From assembly GCA_029884275.1 (NCBI GenBank), contig JAOUIC010000158.1, positions 1 through 5,209 on the forward strand: a stretch of 5,209 nt of DNA. The letters run 5' to 3'. The notes beneath the pieces were generated by a model. The model was not told the DNA's origin. It saw only the letters and a list, made by a program, of their open reading frames with translations, and ran no database searches. Shown here piece after piece: positions 1 through 5,209 of this stretch (the stretch's first letter is position 1; each line of letters opens with the position of its first letter). This stretch comes from Gemmatimonadota bacterium (GTDB lineage: Bacteria > Gemmatimonadota > Gemmatimonadetes > Gemmatimonadales > GWC2-71-9). Position numbers and translations under genes: made by a program.

Positions 1-549
1 CCGGGGCCCGGCCTCCTGCAGCGCGCGGGTGACTTCGCGGTAATACCAGAGAGTCTTCTCGCGTGGCACCGAGAACCGCTTCCAGATCTCCTCGCCCACG
101 TTCCGCATGTCGTTGAGGATGGAGCGGGCGTTGTAGAGCTTGTCCGCGGCGGCGACCAGCAGGACGTCGGCATCGGCGCCGCGGAGGTGCTCGATGTAGT
201 CCCGCTTCCGGTTTTCCCACGGCCCCTTCACCCCCCGCTCCAGCGCGTGCGGGTCGGGCTCGGTGCAGCCCATCACGATGTGATGCACCCTGGGCCCGAA
301 CCGGTCGAGGATCTCGCGCTGGGTCTGGCCGTGACGGGGATGGTCCTCCACCGCGTCGTGCAGCAGCGCGGCGATCCCCTGCTCCTCGTCGCCCCCATCC
401 TCCAGCACGATGGCGGTCACCCCGAGCAGGTGGGCCATGAAGGGGATGCCGCTCCCCTTGCGCCGCTGGCGGCCGTGGATCTCGATGGAAAAAATCAGCG
501 CCTCGGTGAACTTGGCGCTGAGGGTCCGCTCCCGGACGTGATCGGGCAT
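1..549 (-). CDS. HD-domain phosphohydrolase, RelA/SpoT or MESH1-like (3' end cut by window edge)
   Basis: My translation from the ATG at 549 gives 183 codons open to the left edge, so the C-terminus is missing. The protein resembles the hydrolase domain of RelA/SpoT and the small alarmone hydrolases (MESH1 type), which remove the 3'-pyrophosphate of (p)ppGpp in a Mn-dependent reaction. Visible family marks are an RRKGSGIPFMAH segment giving metal ligand His40, the LLHDAVED motif giving His64-Asp65 with Glu68-Asp69, and ADKLYNAR giving Asp136. No signal peptide or membrane segment is seen, so it is probably cytoplasmic. No synthetase domain is seen in the visible part; 183+ residues is already close to the length of stand-alone hydrolases. 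The start lies one base after the mlaD stop, implying translational coupling, although no Shine-Dalgarno is present. One oddity is VAAADKL where Rel/SpoT and MESH1 usually have Lys before the AD. HD fold is confident; the substrate (alarmone or another nucleotide) is inference. Confidence 0.85.
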   Translation of the reverse strand, partial: MPDHVRERTLSAKFTEALIFSIEIHGRQRRKGSGIPFMAHLLGVTAIVLEDGGDEEQGIAALLHDAVEDHPRHGQTQREILDRFGPRVHHIVMGCTEPDPHALERGVKGPWENRKRDYIEHLRGADADVLLVAAADKLYNARSILNDMRNVGEEIWKRFSVPREKTLWYYREVTRALQEAGPR

Positions 550-550
550 C

Positions 551-1438
551 CTAGAAGAGCTTGACCTGGATGTTGAGCTTGCCGGGATGCTTGTTGAGCT
601 CCTCGAGCAGGACCTTGAGCGCCTGCATCGCCTCGCGGCTGTCGAGATAGAGCCCGCTGTCGGTGGCGAACTTGCCCAGGGTCCCCTCGCCGGCGTTGAT
701 CTTCTGGAGCAGGGTGTCGAGCCGGGCGCCCGTGGCGGTGAGCTGGATGGACATGGTGGACATGTTACGGGCCAGGGTGTCTGCCCGCTCCACGGCGCTT
801 GCGACCGGGACCGCCGCAATGGTCGTGTCCAGGCGCTCCGCGAGCCTGCGGAACGCCGCCATGGTCCTCTCCGCCTCGCCGGCGGTCTGGGGCAGCCGGT
901 CGCTGAGCCGGTTGAGCGTCCGCTGCATCGCCTTGAGCGTTGCGACCAGCTCGTCGCCGGTGCGCTGGTTGGCGACTGCCTGCACCCCGATCAGTACCGA
1001 GTCGGCGCGGTCGGCGAGCGCGGCGCCCTTTTCGAAGATCCCGGCCCCGGAGGCGCCCCGGACGACCGCTCCATCGGGCAGCTTCTCCGCCGCGGTCCCC
1101 GGGTGGAGGAGGATGCGCGAGTCGCTGCTGAAGACCCCCGAGGAAATCTCGGCGGAGGCGTCGGCACGAAGATCGAGCGTGGGAGGGAGGGAGACCGTCA
1201 CCCGCACGTCGCCCGGCGCCTTGAACTCCACCGAGACGACCTTTCCCACCGGGTACCCCGAGACCGCCACTTCGTTGTCCTTCTTGAGGGTGCCGATGTC
1301 GGCGAACCGGACTTCCGCGGTCCGCTCGAGCGGCCTGAAGCTGGCGCCCTTGAGAAACATCGTGCCGGCCACGAAGACGGCGATCCCGACGAGGACCAGG
1401 GTGCCGACCGTGATTTCCTTCTCGTAATGGAGGTCCAT
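551..1438 (-). CDS. mlaD: MlaD-type MCE-domain lipid transport protein
   Basis: This 295-residue protein is the substrate-binding subunit of an Mla-like phospholipid ABC transporter. It would be anchored in the inner membrane with its bulk in the periplasm. A short cytoplasmic N-terminus is followed by one hydrophobic segment (about residues 11-29). The MCE domain (about 38-115) contains the typical features FADIGTLKKDNEVAVSG and GYPVGKVVSVEF. A long Ala/Leu/Arg-rich helical region (about 135-250) comes next. The tail carries a GTLGKF element (252-257) and ends in NKHPGKLNIQVKLF, resembling the C-terminal motif of many MlaD/Ttg2C-like proteins. It is longer than E. coli MlaD (about 180 aa), as expected for the MCE-plus-helical-tail class. 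In that class the helices may form a channel or needle; this is inferred from the family. The ATG at 1438 lies three bases after the mlaF stop, and no Shine-Dalgarno is visible. The family call is strong; the cargo and direction of transport are not determined by sequence. Confidence 0.93.
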   Translation of the reverse strand: MDLHYEKEITVGTLVLVGIAVFVAGTMFLKGASFRPLERTAEVRFADIGTLKKDNEVAVSGYPVGKVVSVEFKAPGDVRVTVSLPPTLDLRADASAEISSGVFSSDSRILLHPGTAAEKLPDGAVVRGASGAGIFEKGAALADRADSVLIGVQAVANQRTGDELVATLKAMQRTLNRLSDRLPQTAGEAERTMAAFRRLAERLDTTIAAVPVASAVERADTLARNMSTMSIQLTATGARLDTLLQKINAGEGTLGKFATDSGLYLDSREAMQALKVLLEELNKHPGKLNIQVKLF

Positions 1439-1441
1439 GGC

Positions 1442-2194
1442 TCAGGCGGCGAAGGTGATTGCACCGAAGTCGCGCTCCAGGAACTCGCGCACTTCCGGCA
1501 AGGTGGATTGCTTGAATTCGGCCGGTGTCCCCTGCAGCACGATACGGCCGTTGGTGAGCAGCGCCAGCCGGTCGGCCACCCGCATCGACCCCCGCACGTC
1601 ATGGGTGACCATGACGCTGGTGACGCCGAGTTCCGCGGCAAGACTCTTCACCAGGTCGTCGATGATGTCGGCATTCACCGGGTCGAGGCCCGAGGTGGGC
1701 TCGTCGTAGAGCAGGTACTTGGGTGTGCCCGCGATCGCCCGGGAGATGCCGACCCGCTTGCGCATCCCGCCGGAGAGCTGGGCCGGGTACTTCAGGGCGG
1801 TCTCGGGGCTGAGGTTCACCAGCTTGAGGCACCGCTCCACCCGCTCGTGGCAGTACTTGAGGTCGCGGAACTGGTCTTCCTGGGTGATGCCGAGCCGGAT
1901 GTTCTCGAACACCGACAACGAGTCGAACAGGGCGCCGTTCTGGAACACGTAGCCGATGGTGGAGCGAAGCTGGCGCAGGTCCTCCCGCTTGAGCTTGCTG
2001 ACCTCGCGCCCGTCCACCCGGACGACCCCAGAGTCCTGGTGGATCAGCCCGACGATATGCTTGAGCAGGACGCTCTTGCCGGTGCCGGAGGGGCCGAGCA
2101 GGGCGACCGTCTCGCCGTCGCTCACGACGAAATCGACACCGTCCAGCACCACCTGCTGGCCGAACCGCTTGCGGACGCCGATGAGCTCGATCAA
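1442..2194 (-). CDS. mlaF: MlaF-type ABC transporter ATPase (TTG start)
   Basis: This is the cytoplasmic ATPase that powers the MlaE permease. From a TTG start at 2194 the protein is 250 residues. It has every ABC motif: Walker A GPSGTGKS (34-41), Q-loop Gln85 in YVFQNGALF, signature LSGGM (140-144), Walker B YLLYDE (160-165) followed by PTSGLDP, and H-loop His198 in MVTHD. The FQNGALFDSLSVFENI segment and the LSGGMRKRVGISRAIA signature region are typical of the Mla/Ttg2A/Mkl subfamily. I chose TTG because homology begins at once (IELIGVRKRFG) and no ATG or GTG precedes it nearby in frame. The TTG also overlaps the mlaE TGA in the sequence TTGA, a layout suited to stop-restart coupling. The same frame stays open upstream through mlaE, but that extension looks like Arg/Pro/His-rich antisense-type sequence and is not part of the protein. 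The length matches the family (about 250-270 aa). Confidence 0.94.
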   Translation of the reverse strand: MIELIGVRKRFGQQVVLDGVDFVVSDGETVALLGPSGTGKSVLLKHIVGLIHQDSGVVRVDGREVSKLKREDLRQLRSTIGYVFQNGALFDSLSVFENIRLGITQEDQFRDLKYCHERVERCLKLVNLSPETALKYPAQLSGGMRKRVGISRAIAGTPKYLLYDEPTSGLDPVNADIIDDLVKSLAAELGVTSVMVTHDVRGSMRVADRLALLTNGRIVLQGTPAEFKQSTLPEVREFLERDFGAITFAA

Positions 2195-2976
2195 TGGAGC
2201 AGCAGCCTGGCGAGGATGGTGTCGAGCAGCAGGATCATGACGCTGCTCGCTACCACCGCGCCGGTGGTGGACTTGCCGACGCCCTCGGCCCCCTGCTCGG
2301 TGCTGAAGCCGAAATAGCAGGAGACGATGGTGATGCAGACGCCGAAGGCGAAGCTCTTGATGATCGAGTACCAGGCATCGAAGGGCCGCCAGAAGACCCG
2401 GGCACCGTAGATGAAGTCGGCGTCGGTCACCGGCAGCACCTGCTGCACCGCCAGCCACCCGGACACGATCCCGGTGACGTTGGCGAACACGGTGAGGATC
2501 GGGATCATGACGATGCCGGCCAGCACCCGGGGAATCACCAGGTGACTGGCCGGTGAGCGCCCGAGGGTCTCGAGCGCATCGATCTGCTCCGTGACACGCA
2601 TGGTGCCGAGTTCGGCGGCGTAGCGGGCGCCGATCCGGCCGGCGAGGATGAGACCGGTCAGCACCGGCCCCAATTCGAGGATCACCGATTCGACCACCAG
2701 CGACCCGGCGACATAGTAGGGGATGCCGCCGGTGAACTGATAGCCGGTCTGGAGCGCAGTCACGGCGCCGGCGAAACCGGCCACGAGGAGGACGATGAAG
2801 AGACTCCCCACCCCGATGCTCCACGCCTCGGTGAGCGTGCGGGGCAACCACACCCGCCACTCGAGCAGGGCCCGGGCCATCTCGTACAGCATGAAGCTGA
2901 GCCGCCCGACATGGGCGAGGGCGCCAAGAACGGCCCGGCCCACCGGGCGGCGGAAATCCAGAGCGGTGGCTGTCAT
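2191..2976 (-). CDS. mlaE: MlaE-type ABC transporter permease
   Basis: This 261-residue polytopic protein is the transmembrane subunit of the lipid transporter. It is expected to dimerise in the inner membrane with MlaF beneath and MlaD above. An amphipathic N-terminal stretch (about 15-45) precedes hydrophobic segments at about 54-75, 88-112, 146-176, 203-222 and 239-260. The diagnostic MlaE core runs from ELGPVLTGLILAGRIGAR (101-118) through AELGTMRVTEQIDAL (121-135). Near the C-terminus the GAEGVGKSTTGAVV motif (229-242) is also characteristic. Length matches E. coli MlaE (260 aa). It is the first gene of the operon: the ATG at 2976 faces the mutY-like gene across 26 bp, so its promoter must lie in that gap or inside the start of the neighbouring gene. 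Its TGA shares bases with the mlaF TTG start. No Shine-Dalgarno precedes the ATG. Confidence 0.95.
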   Translation of the reverse strand: MTATALDFRRPVGRAVLGALAHVGRLSFMLYEMARALLEWRVWLPRTLTEAWSIGVGSLFIVLLVAGFAGAVTALQTGYQFTGGIPYYVAGSLVVESVILELGPVLTGLILAGRIGARYAAELGTMRVTEQIDALETLGRSPASHLVIPRVLAGIVMIPILTVFANVTGIVSGWLAVQQVLPVTDADFIYGARVFWRPFDAWYSIIKSFAFGVCITIVSCYFGFSTEQGAEGVGKSTTGAVVASSVMILLLDTILARLLLH

Positions 2977-3002
2977 TGAAGGGTGATGTATCTTGGGCCC
3001 CC
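2977..3002. promoter_or_regulatory. 26-bp divergent intergenic region, possible back-to-back promoters
   Basis: Only 26 bp separate the mlaE start (leftward) from the mutY-like start (rightward). On the plus strand TGTATCTT (2987-2994) contains TATCTT at 2989-2994, which matches 4 of 6 bases of the -10 consensus and ends 8 bases before the ATG at 3003. A promoter there would start transcription at or within a base or two of the ATG, giving a leaderless or nearly leaderless mRNA. No good -35 is seen at 16-18 bp upstream. On the minus strand the same bases read AAGATACATC, a poorer -10. Neither gene has a ribosome binding site here. The promoter call is inferred mainly from gene layout. Confidence 0.35.
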
Positions 3003-3671
3003 ATGCGGTCCAAGTCCACCCCCGCGATCCTCGACTTCCGTCGGCGGCTGACGCGCTGGTACCGCCGCCATGGCCGGGACCTGCCCTGGCGCCGCACCCG
3101 GGACCCGTACGCGGTCCTGGTCTCGGAGTTCATGCTGCAGCAGACCCAGGTCTCCAGGGTGGAGGGGTTCTACCACCGATTTCTGGCGCGGTTCCCCACC
3201 GTGCACCACCTCGCCGGGGCCGCCCATGGCGAGGTGCGTGAGGTGTGGCAGGGGCTTGGCTATTACCGCCGCGCCGACAACCTGCACCGACTGGCGCAGG
3301 CAGTGGTCGAGCGCCACGAGGGCCGCATTCCGGCGGAGTCGAGGGTGCTGATGCGTCTTCCCGGGGTGGGTCGCTACACCGCGGGCGCCATCGCAACGTT
3401 CGCCTTCGAGCGAGCCGAGCCCGCGGTGGATACCAACGTGGCGCGGGTGATACGGCGTGCGTTCCACCCGCGGGCGCGGGGGACCGCGGGGCAGCGCCGG
3501 ATCTGGCAGACAGCGGAGCGGCTGGTGCCCCGCGCGGGAAACCCGGCGTGGACCTTCAATCAGGCGATCATGGAACTGGGCGCGAGGATCTGCACCGCGA
3601 GAGTGGTGAGGTGCGGAGAGTGCCCGGTGCGGAGGGGGTGTAGAACGGGCGCCAGAGCCGCAGGGATGTAG
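3003..3671 (+). CDS. mutY: Short MutY-type adenine DNA glycosylase lacking the C-terminal domain
   Basis: The product is a 222-residue HhH-GPD glycosylase of the MutY family, which removes adenine mispaired with 8-oxoguanine or guanine. The N-terminus matches MutY closely: DLPWR, then SEFMLQQTQV with catalytic Glu42, then GLGYYRRADNLH (84-95). The helix-hairpin-helix LPGVGRYTAGAI (119-130) follows, with Tyr125 where Endo III has its catalytic Lys. AVDTNVARV supplies the catalytic Asp143. The 4Fe-4S cluster cysteines are Cys197, 204, 207 and 213, spaced C-x6-C-x2-C-x5-C. The protein stops nine residues after the last Cys, so the NUDIX-like 8-oxoG recognition domain of full MutY (about 350 aa in E. 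coli) is absent. The sequence downstream of the stop is promoter-like with no remnant of that domain, so this looks like a native short form. ATG 3003 is chosen; an in-frame TTG at 2976 would add nine unsupported residues. Specificity could instead be Mig-like or otherwise altered. Confidence 0.88.
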   Translation: MRSKSTPAILDFRRRLTRWYRRHGRDLPWRRTRDPYAVLVSEFMLQQTQVSRVEGFYHRFLARFPTVHHLAGAAHGEVREVWQGLGYYRRADNLHRLAQAVVERHEGRIPAESRVLMRLPGVGRYTAGAIATFAFERAEPAVDTNVARVIRRAFHPRARGTAGQRRIWQTAERLVPRAGNPAWTFNQAIMELGARICTARVVRCGECPVRRGCRTGARAAGM

Positions 3672-3717
3672 CGACGTTGCGACATGCTGCGCGCGCGCAC
3701 TCTTTCCAACGTGCGGG

Positions 3718-3771
3718 TTATAGAATACTTTGGGTCGCCGCAGTCTTCCTTCCGATTCCAATGGAGGCTTC
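3718..3771 (+). promoter_or_regulatory. Candidate promoter and ribosome binding site of the metalloprotease gene
   Basis: The 100-bp gap after the mutY-like stop contains an AT-rich island in otherwise GC-rich DNA. TAGAAT at 3721-3726 matches 5 of 6 bases of the -10 consensus, inside TTATAGAATACTTT (3718-3731). No clear TTGACA-like box lies 17 bp upstream; CACTCT at 3698-3703 is weak and TTTCCA at 3703-3708 is too close. A start near 3733 would leave a leader of about 39 nt. GGAGG at 3763-3767 lies four bases before the ATG at 3772 and is a strong Shine-Dalgarno that decides that start. The ribosome site is well supported; the promoter is plausible. Confidence 0.6.
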
Positions 3772-4812
3772 ATGAAGTTCCGTACCCTGTTCACGGTGCT
3801 CGCTGCGGGCGTGACCGTCGCATCCTGCACCTCCGAACCACTCGCAGATCCCGCCTCACAGCTCCAGGCCGCGCGGTCGGGGCCGGCCTTCGCCGCGTCG
3901 GCTGAGCCGGAGGAGGAGCCGGTGCTGAGCCCGTTCCTGGCCGATCTCGATGCCCGCCTCGCCGCCAGCGGCTCCAACCTGCGCGTACTCCGGGCGGAGT
4001 TCATGGTGGACACCGGCGCGGCCGAGTTCGGCAGCCAGGTGCTCATCGCCAACAACCGGGTCCGTGGCCTGGCCTATGAGTGGGTGTCGGGCGACCCGCG
4101 GCGGGGTGGACGGGTGGGGGTCAACTACGCGTTCGACCCCTATCAGGGGCGGGAGCCGTTCACCCGGAACCCCGACGGGTCGGGGCTCCGCCAGATGCCC
4201 TTCGCGGAGCTGGAGCCCCAGCTCGAGCAGGCGATGTCGGCCTGGCGTGACCGCACCTGTTCCGATGCGCCGATCGACCGCGTGGCGCTCCCGGCCGGCG
4301 TGGATCCCGACCTGCTCGACAACCTGTTCCTCGGCTCCGACGGCGGCCGTGGCACGCCGGTCACGCTGTCCGACATCGTGCAGGCGGGCTGGCAGCTTCC
4401 CAGCTTCTTCACGGCGTTCGCCGGCCCCTCGGGGAACAACATCATCGGGGTGACGTTCTCGTTCTATTTCGTGGACGGCAGCGGCAACCCGACCGACATC
4501 AACGGCGACGGCCGGCTCGACACCGGGCTGGCGGAGCTCTACTACAACACCCGCTTCGCCTGGGGCAACAGCGGCGCGCCGAACGTGGTGGACACCTGGC
4601 ACATCACCACCCACGAGACCGGCCACGCCGTGAGCCTGGCGCACTTCGGGAAGGTGTTCGTGACGAAGCGCGATGCTGCGAACGGCATCTCGATCACCGA
4701 CATCAAGTACGCGCCCAGAGCGCTGATGAACGCGGTGTACGTGACCGGCCGGACGCCGATCACCGGCACCGACAATTCGTCGTTCTGCCAGGTCTGGGCA
4801 TCGAAGAACTGA
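3772..4812 (+). CDS. Predicted lipoprotein zinc metalloprotease, metzincin/matrixin-like
   Basis: This 346-residue protein starts with a lipoprotein signal peptide: MKFRTLF, a hydrophobic stretch, and lipobox VASC with Cys19 as the lipidated residue. A Pro/Glu/Ala-rich linker follows (about 20-55). The active site is HETGH at 281-285 (zinc ligands His281 and His285, catalytic Glu282) with His291 as third ligand in the metzincin spacing HExxHxxxxxH. ALMNAVY (317-323) is a plausible Met-turn with Met319. DINGDGRLD (242-250) resembles an EF-hand or dockerin-type calcium loop. Cys163 and Cys339 are the only cysteines I noted after the signal and could form a disulfide. Oddities are Ser288 where the metzincin consensus has Gly, and about 27 residues between the third His and the Met, longer than in classical matrixins. 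It is probably a membrane-tethered periplasmic or surface protease; substrate unknown. The ATG at 3772 is supported by GGAGG and the signal peptide. It forms its own unit, closed by a terminator. Confidence 0.85.
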   Translation: MKFRTLFTVLAAGVTVASCTSEPLADPASQLQAARSGPAFAASAEPEEEPVLSPFLADLDARLAASGSNLRVLRAEFMVDTGAAEFGSQVLIANNRVRGLAYEWVSGDPRRGGRVGVNYAFDPYQGREPFTRNPDGSGLRQMPFAELEPQLEQAMSAWRDRTCSDAPIDRVALPAGVDPDLLDNLFLGSDGGRGTPVTLSDIVQAGWQLPSFFTAFAGPSGNNIIGVTFSFYFVDGSGNPTDINGDGRLDTGLAELYYNTRFAWGNSGAPNVVDTWHITTHETGHAVSLAHFGKVFVTKRDAANGISITDIKYAPRALMNAVYVTGRTPITGTDNSSFCQVWASKN

Positions 4813-4834
4813 CCGGCTTGAGGCGAGATACGCG

Positions 4835-4869
4835 AACGGGCGCGCCGGATGGCGCGCCCGTTTGCTTCA
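4835..4869 (+). terminator. Intrinsic terminator after the metalloprotease gene
   Basis: A perfect 12-bp inverted repeat, AACGGGCGCGCC (4835-4846) and GGCGCGCCCGTT (4851-4862), encloses a four-base loop GGAT. It is followed by the T-containing tail TTTGCTTC starting at 4861. It begins 22 bases after the protease stop. The left flank gives no T-run on the minus strand, so it should act mainly on rightward transcription. Confidence 0.88.
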
Positions 4870-4943
4870 CTTGAATTCGGTTTCGCTGCGGGGCGATCGA
4901 CAGTGTCCTGGGTAGCCGCTCGCTCGCCGGGCGAGGGCCTACC

Positions 4944-4966
4944 GCGGCGCGGTCGAGTTGCGCCGC
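4944..4966. repeat. GC-rich inverted repeat, possible hairpin
   Basis: GCGGCGC and GCGCCGC form a perfect 7-bp stem around the loop GGTCGAGTT. No T-tract follows on either strand, so it is not a standard intrinsic terminator. It lies downstream of the minus-strand partial gene and could protect an mRNA 3' end, but in DNA this GC-rich such a repeat can arise by chance. Confidence 0.35.
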
Positions 4967-5086
4967 TGCGCGGACACCGGCAGGGTCGCGACATCCCGTG
5001 CCGGGGGGAGTGACGGACGTCTTCGCGCCGCTCGGCCCTCTACCCGGCTCCGCGATCGGCGAGGATTCACCTACCGTCTGGCCGTC

Positions 5087-5209
5087 CTAGTACTTGTGCA
5101 GCACCCCGCCGATCAGCGCCAGCGCCCCGAAGATCCCCGCGATCATCCCCGAGACCGCCTGGCGGCGCCGCAGGGCGTCGAACCGGGGAGCAGTGTCGCC
5201 GGAGGGAGG
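5087..5209 (-). CDS. C-terminal fragment of an unknown protein with a terminal membrane helix
   Basis: Reading leftward from the window edge, 40 codons end in TAG at 5089-5087. The sequence begins PPSGDTAPRFDALRRRQAVS and continues into a glycine/alanine/isoleucine-rich hydrophobic stretch (from about GMIAGIFGAL to LIGGVL), ending in HKY. This is a basic juxtamembrane segment (RRR) followed by one plausible transmembrane helix and a three-residue tail. By the positive-inside rule the Arg cluster would face the cytoplasm. The start lies outside the window, so family and function cannot be given. The gene converges on the metalloprotease. Support is the sensible amphipathic-to-hydrophobic pattern and the clean stop; the short length limits confidence. 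Confidence 0.55.
   Translation of the reverse strand, partial: PPSGDTAPRFDALRRRQAVSGMIAGIFGALALIGGVLHKY

Larger units (their letters stand above)
4813..5086. other. Convergent intergenic region without a supported gene
   Basis: These 274 bases lie between the stops of the metalloprotease gene and of the partial minus-strand gene. They hold the terminator at 4835-4863 and, beyond it, two GC-rich hairpin-capable repeats: CTCGC/GCGAG around 4922-4934, and GCGGCGC (4944-4950) with GCGCCGC (4960-4966) around a 9-base loop. Neither has a T-run on either strand. The minus strand is open over 4542-4994, but that frame is mostly antisense to the protease and resembles no known protein. I see no tRNA, riboswitch or mobile-element end. 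Confidence 0.6.

Noticed and set aside
587..2317. A 576-codon plus-strand open frame opposite mlaD and mlaF
   Set aside because: It is antisense to two genes with clear family motifs. Its product is low-complexity (Gly, Glu, His, Asp, Val, Leu rich) with no recognisable domain, as expected from the high GC of third codon positions.
2195..3133. Upstream extension of the mlaF frame through mlaE, giving a 563-residue protein
   Set aside because: The extra 313 residues are Arg/Pro/His-rich sequence in a shifted frame over mlaE, and mlaE carries full family motifs. ABC homology begins only at the TTG at 2194.
3689..3700. Alternating GC run (possible Z-DNA or repeat)
   Set aside because: It is only about five GC units and is expected in DNA of this composition; it gives no support for a function.
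3718..3735. Bacteroidota-type TAnnTTTG promoter box near TACTTTG
   Set aside because: The spacing is one base short of that motif, and the GC content and genes do not suggest Bacteroidota. The TAGAAT -10 reading is simpler.
2973..4055. A 360-codon minus-strand open frame across mutY and the start of the protease gene
   Set aside because: It lies antisense to the catalytic MutY motifs and to the lipoprotein signal, and its composition is that of a GC-rich shadow frame.
3856..4644. A 262-codon minus-strand open frame over the protease
   Set aside because: It is antisense to the zinc-site region and has no domain; its His/Val/Arg/Glu-rich composition is the usual reverse complement of GC-rich coding DNA.
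4920..4970. Possible tRNA or structured RNA from adjacent hairpins
   Set aside because: The two short stems do not form a cloverleaf, and I see no T-loop GTTC-type sequence, anticodon stem or CCA-type end in the right places.
4542..4994. A 150-codon minus-strand open frame reaching into the intergenic gap
   Set aside because: Its start lies beyond the terminator but its body is antisense to the protease. The N-terminal part is Arg/Pro/Ser-rich with no motif, and no ribosome site was seen.

Overview
This is a GC-rich window (by eye about two thirds G+C) from a diderm (Gram-negative-type) bacterium. The diderm assignment rests on a complete core of an Mla-type (MCE) lipid transporter and on a lipoprotein signal peptide. 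The overall style fits Gemmatimonadota or a similar soil/sediment phylum, but nothing here fixes the taxonomy and that placement is a guess.

Layout. Positions 1-2976 hold a tightly packed minus-strand operon read from right to left: mlaE (permease, 2976-2191), mlaF (ATPase, 2194-1442), mlaD (MCE substrate-binding protein, 1438-551), then an HD-domain alarmone-hydrolase-like gene starting at 549 and running off the left edge. Adjacent genes overlap by 4 bases or are separated by 3 and 1 bases. Divergent from mlaE, across only 26 bp, is a short MutY-type DNA glycosylase (3003-3671, plus strand) that has the catalytic and iron-sulfur parts but no 8-oxoguanine-recognition domain. A 100-bp gap with a good -10 candidate and a GGAGG ribosome binding site leads to a predicted lipoprotein zinc metalloprotease of the metzincin/matrixin type (3772-4812, plus strand). 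It is followed by a near-ideal intrinsic terminator (4835-4863). The remaining 4864-5086 holds no gene I can support. At 5087-5209 the C-terminal 40 residues of a minus-strand protein with a terminal membrane helix enter from the right edge.

How the parts work together. MlaE and MlaF would form the inner-membrane ABC core and MlaD the membrane-anchored MCE ring that handles phospholipid between inner and outer membrane. MlaB and MlaC partners are not in the window. The HD gene is positioned to be co-translated with the transporter, which is the most interesting contextual point. The MutY-like and protease genes appear to be independent single-gene units. I found no CRISPR array, mobile element, tRNA or rRNA and no obvious new multi-gene system. 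The points worth a second look are the HD gene's linkage to mla, the domain-short MutY, the variant metzincin site, and the lack of Shine-Dalgarno sequences in the mla operon.
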